A DNA stretch of 64,000 nucleotides from Brucella pituitosa (GTDB taxonomy: Bacteria > Pseudomonadota > Alphaproteobacteria > Rhizobiales > Rhizobiaceae), in assembly GCF_003049685.1 (NCBI RefSeq), contig NZ_PYSY02000001.1, forward strand, positions 62,001 through 126,000. The letters run 5' to 3'. Shown here piece by piece: positions 1 through 9,371 of this stretch; the stretch's first letter is position 1; each line of letters opens with the position of its first letter. The position numbers were made by a program, and so were the translations under genes. The notes below the pieces were generated by a model. That model worked only from the letters and a program-made list of their open reading frames with translations. It searched no databases and had not been told where the DNA came from.

Positions 1-687
1 ATCATCGGTGTTGCAGGTTCGGTGGCGGTAGGCAAATCCACGACTGCGCGTATTCTGAAAGAATTGCTTGCCCGCTGGCCTTCAAGCCCGAAGGTCGATC
101 TGGTGACGACGGATGGTTTCCTCTATCCCAATGCGGTTCTGCGCGATCAGAATATGATGGAGCGCAAGGGCTTTCCTGAAAGCTATGATGTTGGTGCGGT
201 CTTGCGCTTTTTGTCGGCGATCAAGGCAGGCATGAGCCAGGTGCAGGCACCGCTTTATTCGCATTTAAGCTACGACGTGCTGCCCGGCGAATATCAGATT
301 GTCGATAAGCCCGACATTCTGATCTTTGAAGGCATCAATGTGCTGCAGGTGCGTGATCTGCCGGAAGACGGCAAGATGGTGCCCTTCGTGTCCGACTTCT
401 TCGACTTCTCTATCTATATCGATGCGGAGCCGGAGCTGATCCACAAATGGTATATCGACCGCTTCATGCGGCTGCGTGAGACGGCTTTCGTTAATCCGCA
501 GTCGTTCTTCCATCGCTATTCGCAGCTTTCAGAAGATGCTGCCCGTTCCATTGGCGAAGGCCTTTGGAATAATATCAACATGAAGAACCTGCGTGAGAAC
601 ATTCTTCCAACCCGCCCCCGCGCCGATATCATCCTGCGCAAAGGCAGTGATCATCTGATCGAAGAAGTGGCACTCAGAAAGATATGA
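1..687 (+). CDS. coaA: Pantothenate kinase, type I (5' truncated by window edge)
   Basis: Catalyses ATP-dependent phosphorylation of pantothenate, the first step of coenzyme A synthesis, in the cytoplasm. The open frame runs from base 1 without a start codon, so the N-terminal part lies outside the window; 228 residues are visible. They begin at the P-loop (GSVAVGKST, fragment residues 6-14), followed by [12 protein letters not shown] and the C-terminal PanK features ([29 protein letters not shown]). E. coli CoaA is about 316 residues, so roughly 90 are missing. An internal GTG at 22 lies inside the P-loop and cannot be the true start. A strong hairpin terminator follows the stop. Identification is by recognised family motifs. 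Confidence 0.95.
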   Translation: MIGVAGSVAVGKSTTARILKELLARWPSSPKVDLVTTDGFLYPNAVLRDQNMMERKGFPESYDVGAVLRFLSAIKAGMSQVQAPLYSHLSYDVLPGEYQIVDKPDILIFEGINVLQVRDLPEDGKMVPFVSDFFDFSIYIDAEPELIHKWYIDRFMRLRETAFVNPQSFFHRYSQLSEDAARSIGEGLWNNINMKNLRENILPTRPRADIILRKGSDHLIEEVALRKI

Positions 688-691
688 AATG

Positions 692-723
692 AAAAAGGCC
701 GGTTTTACACCGGCCTTTTCTTT
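692..723. terminator. Bidirectional intrinsic terminator between coaA and kbp
   Basis: An A-rich stretch, a 9-bp stem (AAAGGCCGG / CCGGCCTTT) with a short loop, and a T-rich tail. It lies between two convergent genes and can serve both. Confidence 0.85.
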
Positions 724-735
724 GTGTCTTTAGCC

Positions 736-1185
736 TTACAGCGGCGGAATGCGCAGCACCTGACCCGGATAGATTTTGTCCGGATGCGTTAGCATCGGTT
801 TGTTGGCTTCAAAGATGATGTCGTTCTTTGCGCCCTTGCCTTTGCCATACTGGGCTTCGGCGATTTTCCAGAGATTGTCGCCCTTCTTGACCGTATAGAA
901 GACAGGCTCAGCACCCGTCGTTCCGGCACCATCGACTTTCAGTTCCGAGGCTTCCACCTTGGAAACACCAAGCGAGTTGCCGACAGCGATGATCGCTTTT
1001 TCCAAAGCTGACTGATCCTTCACGTTACCGGTCAGAACAGCCTTGTCGCCCTGAACGCTAACCTGCACACCATCGGTGCCGAGATTATGCGAGTCGAGTT
1101 CTTTCTTGAGATCATCAGCTTTGGGCTCATTTTCACCGAAACCAAGCTTGGTTCCGACCGACTTCACGAAATCGAAAATTCCCAT
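736..1185 (-). CDS. kbp: BON-LysM domain protein Kbp (YgaU), potassium-binding family
   Basis: 149 residues, the same length as E. coli Kbp/YgaU, a small cytoplasmic K+-binding protein with a BON domain followed by a LysM domain. The start MGIFDFVKSVG matches the family. BON covers about residues 23-90. LysM covers about 97-147 (FYTVKKGDNLWKIAE ... IYPGQVLRIPPL). No signal peptide is seen, which fits the cytoplasmic family member rather than a secreted peptidoglycan-binding LysM protein. An AGGGAGA ribosome binding site precedes the ATG. The K+-binding role is taken from the family. Confidence 0.9.
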   Translation of the reverse strand: MGIFDFVKSVGTKLGFGENEPKADDLKKELDSHNLGTDGVQVSVQGDKAVLTGNVKDQSALEKAIIAVGNSLGVSKVEASELKVDGAGTTGAEPVFYTVKKGDNLWKIAEAQYGKGKGAKNDIIFEANKPMLTHPDKIYPGQVLRIPPL

Positions 1186-1383
1186 CGGGCAAGTCTCCCT
1201 GTTGTTGCTAACTTATTGCTGCATGCAATCAAATATCAGAACCAGAGATGAGCCAGCGCTTCTTGTGGCCAATCAATGGGGAACAAACTACAGCCCCTTT
1301 CAAATTGGTCAAGGCAGGAATTTCCGGAAATTGCTCAATAGGTACGGACACTTAATTAGCAAAGCCGTTGGAAAAGCCCTGTC

Positions 1384-3109
1384 CTACCGTCCAAGATTGG
1401 TACGGGCGAGTTCAACGATTTCATCGCCACGTCCGCTGATGATGGCTTTGAGCATATAAAGGCTGAAGCCCTTGGCTTGCTCCGCCTTGATCTTTGGCGG
1501 CATCACAAGCTCCTGCTTGGCCGTCACCACATCAACCAGAACCGGACCGTCATGGGCAAAGGCTTGCTTCAAAGCATTCGGCAAATCAGCGGATTCTTCC
1601 ACGCGAAAACCCTTGATGCCGATGGCTTCCGCCATTGCTGCAAAATTCGGATTGTCGAGATCGGTCCCGGAGGTCAGATAGCCGCCGGCCTTCATTTCCA
1701 TGGCGACGAAACCCAGTGAACCATTGTTATAGACAATGATCTTGGCTGGCAGATTAAGCTGCTTGAGCGACAAGAAATCGCCCATCATCATGGTGAAACC
1801 ACCATCGCCTGAAAGCGAGACGACCTGTCGATCAGGCGCTGTAGCCTTTGCACCAAGTGCCTGAAGCATCGCATTGGCCATTGAGCCATGATTGAACGAC
1901 CCAAGCAGGCGGCGCTTGCCATTCATGGTGAGATAGCGTGCAGCCCAGACAGTCGGCGTGCCGACATCAGCGGTGAAGATTGCATTGTCATCAGCTATCT
2001 CGTCGATAAGACGTGTGAGATATTGCGGATGGATCGGCTGACCGGGCTTTGACGGTTGCGCCAGATCGTCCAGCGCTTCACGCGCCTTGGTGTAATGGGT
2101 CTTGGCGGCATCGAGAAATTTCGTGTTGCGGCCCGATTTAAGCTTCGGCAGCAGGGCTGTGATCGTTTCAGACACGTCACCCGTTGCGCCAAAAGTCAGC
2201 GGTGCGCGGCGACCAAGCTGCGAAGGATCATTGTCGATCTGAACGATTTTGGCCTTGTCGGGATAGAAGTTGCGATAAGGGAAACTGGTGCCGAGCATCA
2301 GCAGCGTGTCGCAGTTGAGCATGGCGTGATAGCCGGACGAAAAGCCGATCAGGCCGGTCATGCCCACATCGAAGGGGTTGTCCCATTCGACATGTTCCTT
2401 TGCCGCGCAGCGCATGAACAACTGGTGCTTCAAGCCGTTTAGCCAGTGAGACCACTGCATCATGCGCACCGGCACAGCCACTGCCTGCCAGAATGGTGAT
2501 CTTCTCAGACCCATTGAGAATGTCTGCGAGTTTCGCAACGTCTTGATCGGCAGGGATCACACGCGGAAGCGAGACCGGTGTCCAGTTTTGCTTTGAACCT
2601 TCAGGCGCCTGCTTGAGCGCGACATCACCCGGAATGACAATCACCGCCACACCGCGTTTGCCGATGGCCGCACGCATGGCACGGTTCAGCACTTCGGGCA
2701 TCTGCGCAGGATTGGAAACCAGCTCGACAAAATGGCTGCATTCGCGGAAGAGTTCCTGCGGATGGGTTTCCTGAAAATAATCAAGGCCAATTTCCGATGA
2801 GGGAATGTGTGCTGCAATGGCCAGCACCGGCTCGTGATTGCGATGGCAGTCGAACAGACCATTGATGAGGTGAAGATTGCCGGGACCACAGCTTCCCGCA
2901 CAAACGGCCAGTTCGCTGGTGATGGCTGCTTCTGCACCCGCGGCAAAGGCTGCGGTTTCCTCGTGACGGACATGCATCCAGTCGATTTTGCCAAGTCGTC
3001 TGAGGCTGTCATTCAGTCCGTTGAGGCTGTCGCCCGTAACACCCCAGATACGCTTAACACCCGCTTCGGCCAAGGTTTGAGCCAGAAGATCCGCAACAGT
3101 CATGCCCAT
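1384..3109 (-). CDS. poxB: Pyruvate dehydrogenase (quinone) PoxB, one frameshift
   Basis: Thiamine-diphosphate and FAD enzyme that oxidises pyruvate to acetate and CO2 and passes electrons to ubiquinone at the membrane. The two frame pieces together align along the whole of E. coli Pox[34 protein letters not shown] (catalytic Glu) and [13 protein letters not shown] in the first piece; [28 protein letters not shown] (ThDP/Mg site) and the C-terminal membrane-activation region ending [13 protein letters not shown] in the second. The frame breaks at 2397-2398, where one extra C changes GK-EHVEWDN into a different frame; removing it gives 574 residues against 572 in E. coli. The ATG at 3109 is chosen because AAAGGTGG lies just upstream; a GTG at 3118 is the alternative. 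Probably a sequence error; a true pseudogene cannot be excluded. Confidence 0.9.
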
Positions 3110-3207
3110 GATTTCCACCTTTCACAATCCTGAAGGATAACCTAGGGCGCGGGCAGATGTGGGAAGTCGTCAAACGGCATCATTTGATGCCGTTTGCAAC
3201 AGAGTGT

Positions 3208-4021
3208 TTATTGTGTGCAATCGCGGATAAAGCGCGCGAGATAAGCGTCAAATTCTGCTGGTGCTTCGCGGAATGGCGCATGACCTGCATTGTCGATAAC
3301 GTGGGTTTTACCTTCCCACAGATTGCCGAATTTCACTTTCGACACGAAATCGAGTTCAACAAAAGGCTCGTCACGGCCATTGACGACCGCGATAGGGAGT
3401 TGTGCTTCCGCTACGATGTCGCGCTGGTTGCCGCCGGTGCCAGAGCCAAATTTTTCAAACATGATGCGGCGTGCGCGTCCGTCGGTGCGTGCAACGATAT
3501 CGAGAAGCGATGCCTCGAATGGTTCGCCGCAGGTGCTGCGAGCGTAGGATTCCACATCGCGTTCCCAAAGATTTCCTGTCCGGCGAGTGCCATATCAGGA
3601 CCGCTCTTGAACCCTGCCCTACTTCTTCGCGCGCGACAGGCGGCGTCCCAGTGATCATCAGGCCCCGCATTTCAGGATAACGGGCAATCATCTCGATGCC
3701 GATATGTCCGCCGAGCGACCAGCCGAAAACGACAGCATCGGCAATCCCGAGCTTTTGCATGACTTCCGTCATCGCGTCCGCATAGCCTTCCATCGAATAG
3801 CTGCGGTCGGGGTCGATGGCATCGGATGATTTGCCATGGCCCGGAAGATCAGGCGCGATCACACGCCACTTCTTGCCGATTTCTTCTTCGAGCTGCGGCG
3901 CAAAAATGGCACCCGAACTTGAATTGCCATGGATCATCAGGAGGGGTGCGCCCTCGCCTGAACTTTCACGCACCGCAATGCGGCCATGGCTGGTTTCAAG
4001 TTCGTGATAATTGATTGTCAT
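3208..4021 (-). CDS. Alpha/beta hydrolase, two frameshifts
   Basis: Alpha/beta-hydrolase fold protein of unknown substrate, about 270 residues when corrected. Visible features in order: LLMIHGNSSSG (oxyanion HG region), DLPGHGKSS, the nucleophile elbow GWSLGGH, then in the last frame piece the acid strand PIAVVNGRDEPF and the catalytic His in DNAGHAPFRE. Two single-base deletions break it: one near 3609-3614 (before FKSGPDMALAGQEIFG) and one near 3564-3566 (before ERDVESYARS), both in short C/G runs. ATG 4021 is chosen over GTG 4036 because it starts the conserved part (MTINYHELE). It follows poxB on the same strand but nothing ties the two functionally. Confidence 0.8.
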
Positions 4022-4048
4022 GTCGTCTGTTCCCACAGTCTGGAGATT

Positions 4049-4486
4049 TTAATCGTAAGAAACCTTGCCGCGGCCCTTCTTGATATCCGATCGCCCGGAC
4101 TTGGCCTTAAGGCGGCGTTCGATCGAGCCTTTTGTCGGCTTGGTTTTCCTGCGCGGCGGTGGCGGTGGTTCAGCCGCCTTGGCGATCAGCGCAATCATCC
4201 GCTCACGTGCATCTTCGCGGTTGCGTTCCTGTGTGCGGAAGCGATTGGCCTCGATCAGAATGTCCCCATCCTTGGTGCCCTTCTGACCGGCAAGCTTGAA
4301 AAGACGGGAAAGCACATCTTCCGGCAGGCCGGATTGGCTGGCGTGAAAACGCAGCTGGACAGCGGTGGAAACCTTGTTGACGTTCTGACCGCCGGGACCG
4401 GATGAGCGAATAAAGCTCTCCTCCAGATCATCCTCGTGGATGGTCAGGCGGTTGGTGATGCGGATGATGTTGCGGCTTTCTTCCAT
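4049..4486 (-). CDS. arfB: Ribosome rescue hydrolase ArfB (YaeJ/ICT1 type)
   Basis: Codon-independent peptidyl-tRNA hydrolase that releases stalled ribosomes lacking a stop codon. 145 residues from the ATG at 4486; upstream codons up to 4525 do not look like family sequence. The release-factor GGQ motif is in RSSGPGGQNVNKV (GGQ at residues 32-34). The long basic C-terminal tail (RRKTKPTKGSIERR, then K/R-rich to the end) is the part that enters the mRNA channel in ArfB, separating it from full-length release factors. E. coli ArfB has 140 residues. Confidence 0.92.
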   Translation of the reverse strand: MEESRNIIRITNRLTIHEDDLEESFIRSSGPGGQNVNKVSTAVQLRFHASQSGLPEDVLSRLFKLAGQKGTKDGDILIEANRFRTQERNREDARERMIALIAKAAEPPPPPRRKTKPTKGSIERRLKAKSGRSDIKKGRGKVSYD

Positions 4487-4523
4487 GATGCGAAGTGATA
4501 CACCGCTTTTTTGTCCATTAGAC

Positions 4524-4557
4524 AAAAGAAAAACCCGACCTTTCGGCCGGGCTTCTC
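4524..4557 (-). terminator. Intrinsic terminator downstream of pckA
   Basis: On the minus strand: a GC-rich stem (AGCCCGGCC / GGTCGGGTT, one mismatch) with loop GAAA followed by TTTTCTTTTG. It lies about 75 bases past the pckA stop, beyond a palindromic repeat, and just upstream of arfB. Confidence 0.75.
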
Positions 4558-4576
4558 CTCCTCCTCAGGATGTTTA

Positions 4577-4628
4577 ATGCACGCCTTCCAAAAGTGGGAA
4601 CTGGTCTTTGGGAGACATGCGCAGAAAA
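4577..4628. repeat. Degenerate palindromic intergenic repeat (module A)
   Basis: Contains TCCAAAAGTGGGAACTGG and GGGAGACATGCGCAGAAAAA, a diverged copy of the repeat seen at 7388, 29410, 33930 and 46741. It sits between the pckA stop and its terminator. Confidence 0.6.
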
Positions 4629-4630
4629 AG

Positions 4631-6234
4631 CTATTCTGCAGCGATCTGGGTTGCCGGTGCGGCATCCTTCACATCGTGATCGACATGGCTTTCGAACTTC
4701 TCGAAATTGTTCACGAACATATCGACAAGTTTTTTGGCCTGTGCATCGTATGCGGCCTTGTCGGCCCAGGTCGAACGCGGATCGAGAATGGAAGCGTCCA
4801 CGCCCGGCACTTCAACCGGAACGGCAAAGCCGAAATTCGGATCGGTGCGGAATTCCGCATTGTTGAGTGAGCCGTCGAGAGCTGCAGACAAAAGCGCACG
4901 CGTCGCCTTGATCGGCATACGCTTGCCAGTGCCATAAGCGCCGCCGGTCCAGCCGGTATTGACCAGCCAGCAATCGACCTTGTGCTCTGCGATCAGCTTG
5001 CGCAAGAGATTGCCGTATTCGGACGGATGACGCGGCATGAACGGTGCGCCAAAGCAGGTCGAAAACGTTGCTTCCGGTTCGGTCACGCCTTTTTCCGTAC
5101 CCGCGACCTTGGCGGTGTAACCCGACAGGAAGTGGTACATGGCCTGTGCAGGTGTCAGCTTGGAGGCATCACGCCGAAAGCGTCAGCGGTGAGCATGATG
5201 ATGTTTTTCGGCTGACCGCCCTTGCCCGATGCAGATGCGTTCGGAATGAAGTCAAGCGGATAGGCGCAGCGGGTGTTTTCCGTGAGCGAACCATCGTCGA
5301 AATCTGGTTGGCGGTTTGCATCCAGCACGACATTTTCCAGAACAGTGCCGAAGCGCTGTGTGGTGGCGAAGATTTCAGGTTCGGCTTCTGCCGAAAGACG
5401 GATGGTCTTGGCATAGCAGCCGCCTTCGAAATTGAAGATGCCATGTTCGCCCCAGCCATGCTCATCGTCACCGATCAGTGTGCGGCTTGGATCTGCAGAA
5501 AGCGTGGTCTTGCCGGTGCCGGACAGGCCAAAGAATACAGCCGTATCGCCGTTGGGGCCTTCATTGGCCGAACAATGCATCGGCATGACGCCCTTGGCTG
5601 GCAGAAGATAGTTGAGTGCGGTGAAGACCGACTTCTTCATTTCGCCAGCATAGGACGTGCCGCCGATCAAAACGATCTTGCGGGTGAGATCAACTGCGAT
5701 GACAGTTTCGGTGCGCACACCATATCGTGCAGGATCAGCCTTGAAGGAAGGCAGATCGATAATGGTCATTTCAGGCAGGTAAGACGCAAGGGCTGCTTCT
5801 TCCGGACGGATCAACAGGTTGCGGATGAACAGCGAGTGCCATGCATATTCGGTGACAACGCGCGCATTGATCTTGTTGTCTTTATCAGCGCCGCCGATGA
5901 GATCCTGTACGAAAAGCTCCTTGCCTTTCGCATGCTCGATGAAATCGGCATAGAGAAGCTCGAAAGCTTCCGGCGTCATGGGCTTGTTGTTGTCCCACCA
6001 GACCTGATCTTCGGTGTTTACATCGCGAACGACGAACTTGTCTTTTGGCGAACGGCCCGTGTGCTGGCCAGTGCGCGCAACAAGTGCACCCTGCGCGGAA
6101 AGCTCTGCTTCGCCACGGCGAATTGTCTCTTCATAAAGCCGTGCCGGTCCAAAATTATAAAAGACTGCGGACAGTTCCTTCAATCCTGAAGTGGCAATGG
6201 AAGCGGCAGTATTGTGAATGCCGATCTCTTTCAT
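4631..6234 (-). CDS. pckA: Phosphoenolpyruvate carboxykinase (ATP), frame broken by a 7-base deletion
   Basis: Converts oxaloacetate and ATP to phosphoenolpyruvate, the entry step of gluconeogenesis from C4 acids. Motifs: [14 protein letters not shown], the substrate region [16 protein letters not shown], kinase-1a [11 protein letters not shown], kinase-2 IGDDEHGW, and [11 protein letters not shown] in the second piece. The frame breaks at about 5161-5163: after ADAFGVMPP the family has two residues (I-A or V-S) before KLTPAQ. Restoring 7 bases gives 536 residues, so this is a net 7-base loss rather than the single-base slips seen in neighbours. ATG 6234 is chosen for the GGAGAGACC just before it; a GTG/ATG start further up (6279) is unlikely. 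Its divergent neighbour is bvrR, as in Brucella. Confidence 0.92.
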
Positions 6235-6336
6235 GGTCTCTCCGCCATCTGGTTCAAAAATTTGTTGTCCCGATTTCATTTTAAATCCGGGATGGCAGTC
6301 AGAAACAGATTAATTAAATCAAATCAAATATTTAAT

Positions 6337-6368
6337 CGATTTAAAAAAATTGAAACTTTTTTAAATCG
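6337..6368. promoter_or_regulatory. Perfect 12-bp inverted repeat upstream of pckA
   Basis: Arms CGATTTAAAAAA (6337-6348) and TTTTTTAAATCG (6357-6368) with an 8-base spacer, about 100 bases upstream of the pckA start. The symmetry suggests a regulator site or a hairpin. Which regulator, and which of the two divergent genes it serves, is not visible. Confidence 0.45.
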
Positions 6369-6481
6369 TTTAATCTTTGCGTTATTCCGTGTATTTCCAG
6401 TCTGGAACAATTCTCGATTGCGTTAAGCGGCAAAAACGTTTCGCTTTGGGGCATCGATGGCAAGTTGAGCCGTTGCCACAT

Positions 6482-6522
6482 TTTGTACCTAATTTGTACT
6501 GCACAAGCGGGACGACTATTAT
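6482..6522 (+). promoter_or_regulatory. Candidate bvrR promoter with an 11-base-period direct repeat
   Basis: TTTGTAC occurs at 6482-6488 and again at 6493-6499, one helical turn apart. The second copy includes a -35-like TTGTAC (6494-6499), followed after 17 bases by TATTAT (6517-6522) as -10. Direct repeats with 11-base spacing next to a -35 are the usual layout for OmpR/PhoB-family regulators, so autoregulation by BvrR is plausible but inferred. Confidence 0.4.
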
Positions 6523-6657
6523 AGTATTGATTTGTCAGACAGCTGGACCAACGCTCCAGTGAGTTGACAAAGAGGGTTTAAAGTCGAGACGCCAGAAGGC
6601 GTTCGGTAATTTCTGCCGCTGATGTAATCGGGGCGGTTAAAAAAGGAGAAGGTCCGC

Positions 6658-7376
6658 ATGAAGGAAGCTTCGGCAACGCAGACAATTGCGCTGGTCGACG
6701 ATGACCGCAACATTCTGACCTCCGTTTCCATTGCTCTGGAGTCGGAAGGCTATCGCGTAGAGACCTATACCGATGGGGCTTCCGCATTGGATGGCCTGAT
6801 GGCGCGTCCACCGAACCTTGCGATCTTTGATATCAAGATGCCGCGTATGGACGGTATGGAATTGCTGCGCCGCCTGCGCCAGAAATCCGATCTTCCGGTC
6901 ATCTTTCTGACGTCCAAGGACGATGAGATCGACGAATTGTTCGGTCTCAAGATGGGGCCGACGATTTCATCACCAAGCCGTTCTCGCAGCGCCTTCTTGT
7001 TGAGCGTGTGAAGGCTGTTCTGCGCCGTGTTGCTGCGCGCGACGGCACTGCAAAGCCGACCGGTCAGCAGGCCAAGTCGCTGGAACGCGGCCAGCTGGTC
7101 ATGGATCAGGAACGCCATACCTGCACCTGGAAAGGTGAGCCGGTAACGCTCACTGTCACAGAATTCCTCATCCTTCATTCGCTTGCACAACGCCCGGGTG
7201 TTGTGAAAAGCCGTGACGCGCTGATGGATGCGGCTTATGATGAGCAGGTCTATGTGGATGATCGAACCATCGACAGCCACATCAAGCGTCTGCGCAAGAA
7301 GTTCAAGTCGGTTGATGACGACTTCGAGATGATCGAAACGCTCTATGGCGTCGGTTATCGCTTCCGCGAAGCGTGA
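6658..7376 (+). CDS. bvrR: Response regulator BvrR/ChvI (OmpR family), one frameshift
   Basis: DNA-binding response regulator paired with the sensor BvrS/ChvG. In Brucella and rhizobia this pair controls envelope properties, acid response and host interaction. Receiver domain: acidic triad DDD at residues 14-16, phospho-acceptor Asp58 ([10 protein letters not shown]), Lys87 (LTSKDDE). Winged-helix output domain after about residue 140, with [14 protein letters not shown] and GVGYRF at the end. The frame breaks in the G run at 6954-6957: one missing G turns [12 protein letters not shown] into another frame. Corrected length is 239 residues, normal for the family. Start is the ATG with AAAGGAG upstream. 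Confidence 0.93.
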
Positions 7377-7387
7377 AATAAAGTTAT

Positions 7388-7445
7388 GAGAGCATGTCTC
7401 CCAAAAGTGGAAGCCGGTTTTGGGATAAAGACATGTGCAAAAACA
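7388..7445. repeat. Palindromic intergenic repeat (module A) between bvrR and bvrS
   Basis: Outer arms CATGTCT / AGACATG enclose CCCAAAAGTGG and CCGGTTTTGGG, followed by the typical CAAAAACAAAG tail. Same family as the copies at 4577, 29410, 33930 and 46741. It lies inside what is normally a two-gene operon. Confidence 0.75.
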
Positions 7446-7450
7446 AAGAA

Positions 7451-7494
7451 TTAAAGCGTGTCGTATGAATATGATAAAACACGACACGCTTTAA
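7451..7494. repeat. 14-bp perfect inverted repeat between bvrR and bvrS
   Basis: Arms TTAAAGCGTGTCGT (7451-7464) and ACGACACGCTTTAA (7481-7494) with a 16-base spacer, directly after the module A repeat. A smaller GC hairpin (CCGGGC / GCCCGG, about 7499-7518) follows before bvrS. It may be a second module of the composite repeat and would form a strong RNA hairpin in the bvrRS message. Confidence 0.65.
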
Positions 7495-7551
7495 ATCGCC
7501 GGGCTTTCAGAGGCCCGGTGATGCTCAATAAGAAGGCTAGATCGAAGCGAC

Positions 7552-9364
7552 ATGGTCGCCGAAACCCGGAAAGACAGTGCCGTTACCATGAGAGAGCGTA
7601 GGGCGCGGCGGCAACGCTCGCTTTTCCTGCGTCGTCTTTTTGCGCCTTTCAGCCGGTTTCTCGGTCAGTTTCTGTTCTCCAGTCTGACACGCCGCATATT
7701 GTTTCTCAATCTTGCAGCCCTTGCCGTGCTGGTTTCCGGCATTCTCTATATGAATCAGTTCCGCGAGGGTCTGATTGATGCCAAGATCGAAAGTCTGCTC
7801 ACACAGGGCAAGATCATCGCTGCTGCGATTTCCTCTTCCGCCACGGTCGACACCAATTCGCTGATGATCGATCCGGAAAAGCTTCTGGAGCTTCAGGCAG
7901 GGCAGAGCATCACGCCATCACCTGATTCGCCTGATAACTGGGAATTTCCGATCAATCCGGAAAAAGTATCACCGCTCTTGCGCCAGTTGATTTCACCGAC
8001 CAGCACGCGCGCGCATTTACGATCATTATGCGAATCTCCTGCTCGATTCCCGCTCGCTTTACGCGCCAGCTTTCGCTTCTGGCGGTCCGGTATTCCGCTA
8101 TGATCTGCCAGCAATCGAAGAAGATACGCCAAGTGTCTGGGAGCGTTTCACAGGCTGGTTTTCCCGTCTATTCTATGGCGGCGGTCTGCCGCTTTATCAG
8201 GAGCAGCCAGGCGGCAATGGTCTGGCCTATCAGGAAATCGTTCGCGCACTGACCGGCTCGCCGCAAACGGCACAGCGCCGTAACCAGCAAGGGGAGCTGG
8301 TGGTGTCGGTCGCCGTACCAATCCAGCAATCGCGTGCCATTCTGGGTGTCCTCCTGCTTTCGACTGAAGGTGACGACATCGACAAGATCGTGCAGGGCGA
8401 GCGCATGGCCGTTTTCCGCGTGTTCGGTGTTGTTGCTGCTGTCATGGTGATCCTGTCGCTGTTTCTGGCGTCCACCATTGCAAGCCCGCTGAGAAAGCTG
8501 GCTGCAGCAGCAGACCGCGTGCGTCTTGGTGTGAAAAGCCGCGAGGAAATCCCGGATTTCTCTGAACGCCAGGACGAGGTTGGCCATTTGTCGACCTCTA
8601 TCCGTGCGATGACCGATGCGCTTTATACCCGCATCGAGGCGATTGAGAGTTTCGCGGCTGACGTGAGTCACGAGCTGAAAAACCCCCTCACCTCGCTGCG
8701 AAGCGCGGTTGAAACCTTGCCGCTTGCCAAGAATGATGATTCGCGCAAACGCCTGCTCGACGTCATTCAGCACGATGTCCGCCGCCTCGACCGCCTGATT
8801 ACCGATATTTCGGATGCTTCGCGACTGGATGCGGAACTGGCACGCGAGCATTCTGATCGCGTTGATATGAAGACGCTGCTGAACGGTCTGGTGGCTGCCG
8901 CGCGCGAAGTGCGCCGAAACAAGGTTGGCACCGAGATCGTGTTTAATACCGGCAAATTGCCGTCCGGCAAAAGGTTTCTTCGTTGCCGGTCATGATTTGC
9001 GTCTTGGACAGGTCATCAGCAATCTTATCGAAAACGCACGCTCCTTCGTCCCCGATGATACAGGGCGTATCGTTGTCACGCTGAGCGGCGAAGGCAGCCG
9101 TTTGCGGGTGCTTGTCGAAGATAATGGGCCCGGCATTCCGATCGAAAATATCGAGCGCATCTTTGAGCGTTTCTATACAGACCGCCCGGCTTCTGAGGCT
9201 TTTGGCCAGAATTCCGGCCTTGGTCTTCGATCAGCCGCCAGATTATCGAGGCGCATGGCGGAACGCTGACCGCAGAAAATATCATCGATCCAGCCATACC
9301 CGATCACAGGCCAGATCATATGAAAGGCGCGCGCTTCATCGTCGATCTTCCGGCCAGCGCGTGA
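7552..9364 (+). CDS. bvrS: Sensor histidine kinase BvrS/ChvG, three frameshifts
   Basis: Membrane sensor kinase that phosphorylates BvrR. Basic N-terminus, TM1 at about residues 50-67 (LNLAALAVLVSGILYM), periplasmic domain, TM2 coded around 8420-8490, HAMP linker, H-box SHELKNPLTSLRS (coded near 8666), N-box ISNLIENARSF, G1 VEDNGPGIP and G2 GLGL. Three breaks: a 2-base loss in a CG run at 8005-8014 (TRARIYDHYAN expected), an extra A in AAAA at 8969-8972 (SGKGFFVAGHD expected), and a missing T at 9226-9227 (GLGLSISRQIIEAHGG expected). Corrected length is about 604 residues, close to the roughly 600 of Brucella BvrS. All three lie in short simple runs, so sequence error is the likeliest cause. 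Confidence 0.92.
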
Positions 9365-9371
9365 TTCCGAC

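Larger units (their letters stand above)
6235..6657. other. pckA / bvrR divergent intergenic region, AT-rich
   Basis: About 420 bases without a gene. The half nearest pckA (about 6290-6385) is very AT-rich for this genome and holds a perfect 12-bp inverted repeat. The half nearest bvrR holds a TTTGTAC direct repeat and a likely sigma-70 promoter. A good ribosome binding site (AAAGGAG) precedes bvrR. No reading frame here looks coding. Confidence 0.7.

Noticed and set aside
1186..1383. Possible small gene between kbp and poxB
   Set aside because: A plus-strand frame of 127 codons crosses into both neighbours but has no conserved features or ribosome binding site.
1384..3109. Calling poxB, bvrS, divL, addB and others true pseudogenes
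   Set aside because: The breaks are mainly homopolymer slips concentrated in one part of the window, and the reading frames on both sides show no other decay, so sequence error is more likely.
5044..6189. Plus-strand open frame of 381 codons opposite pckA
   Set aside because: Its product resembles nothing and pckA is certain on the other strand; a codon-bias artefact.
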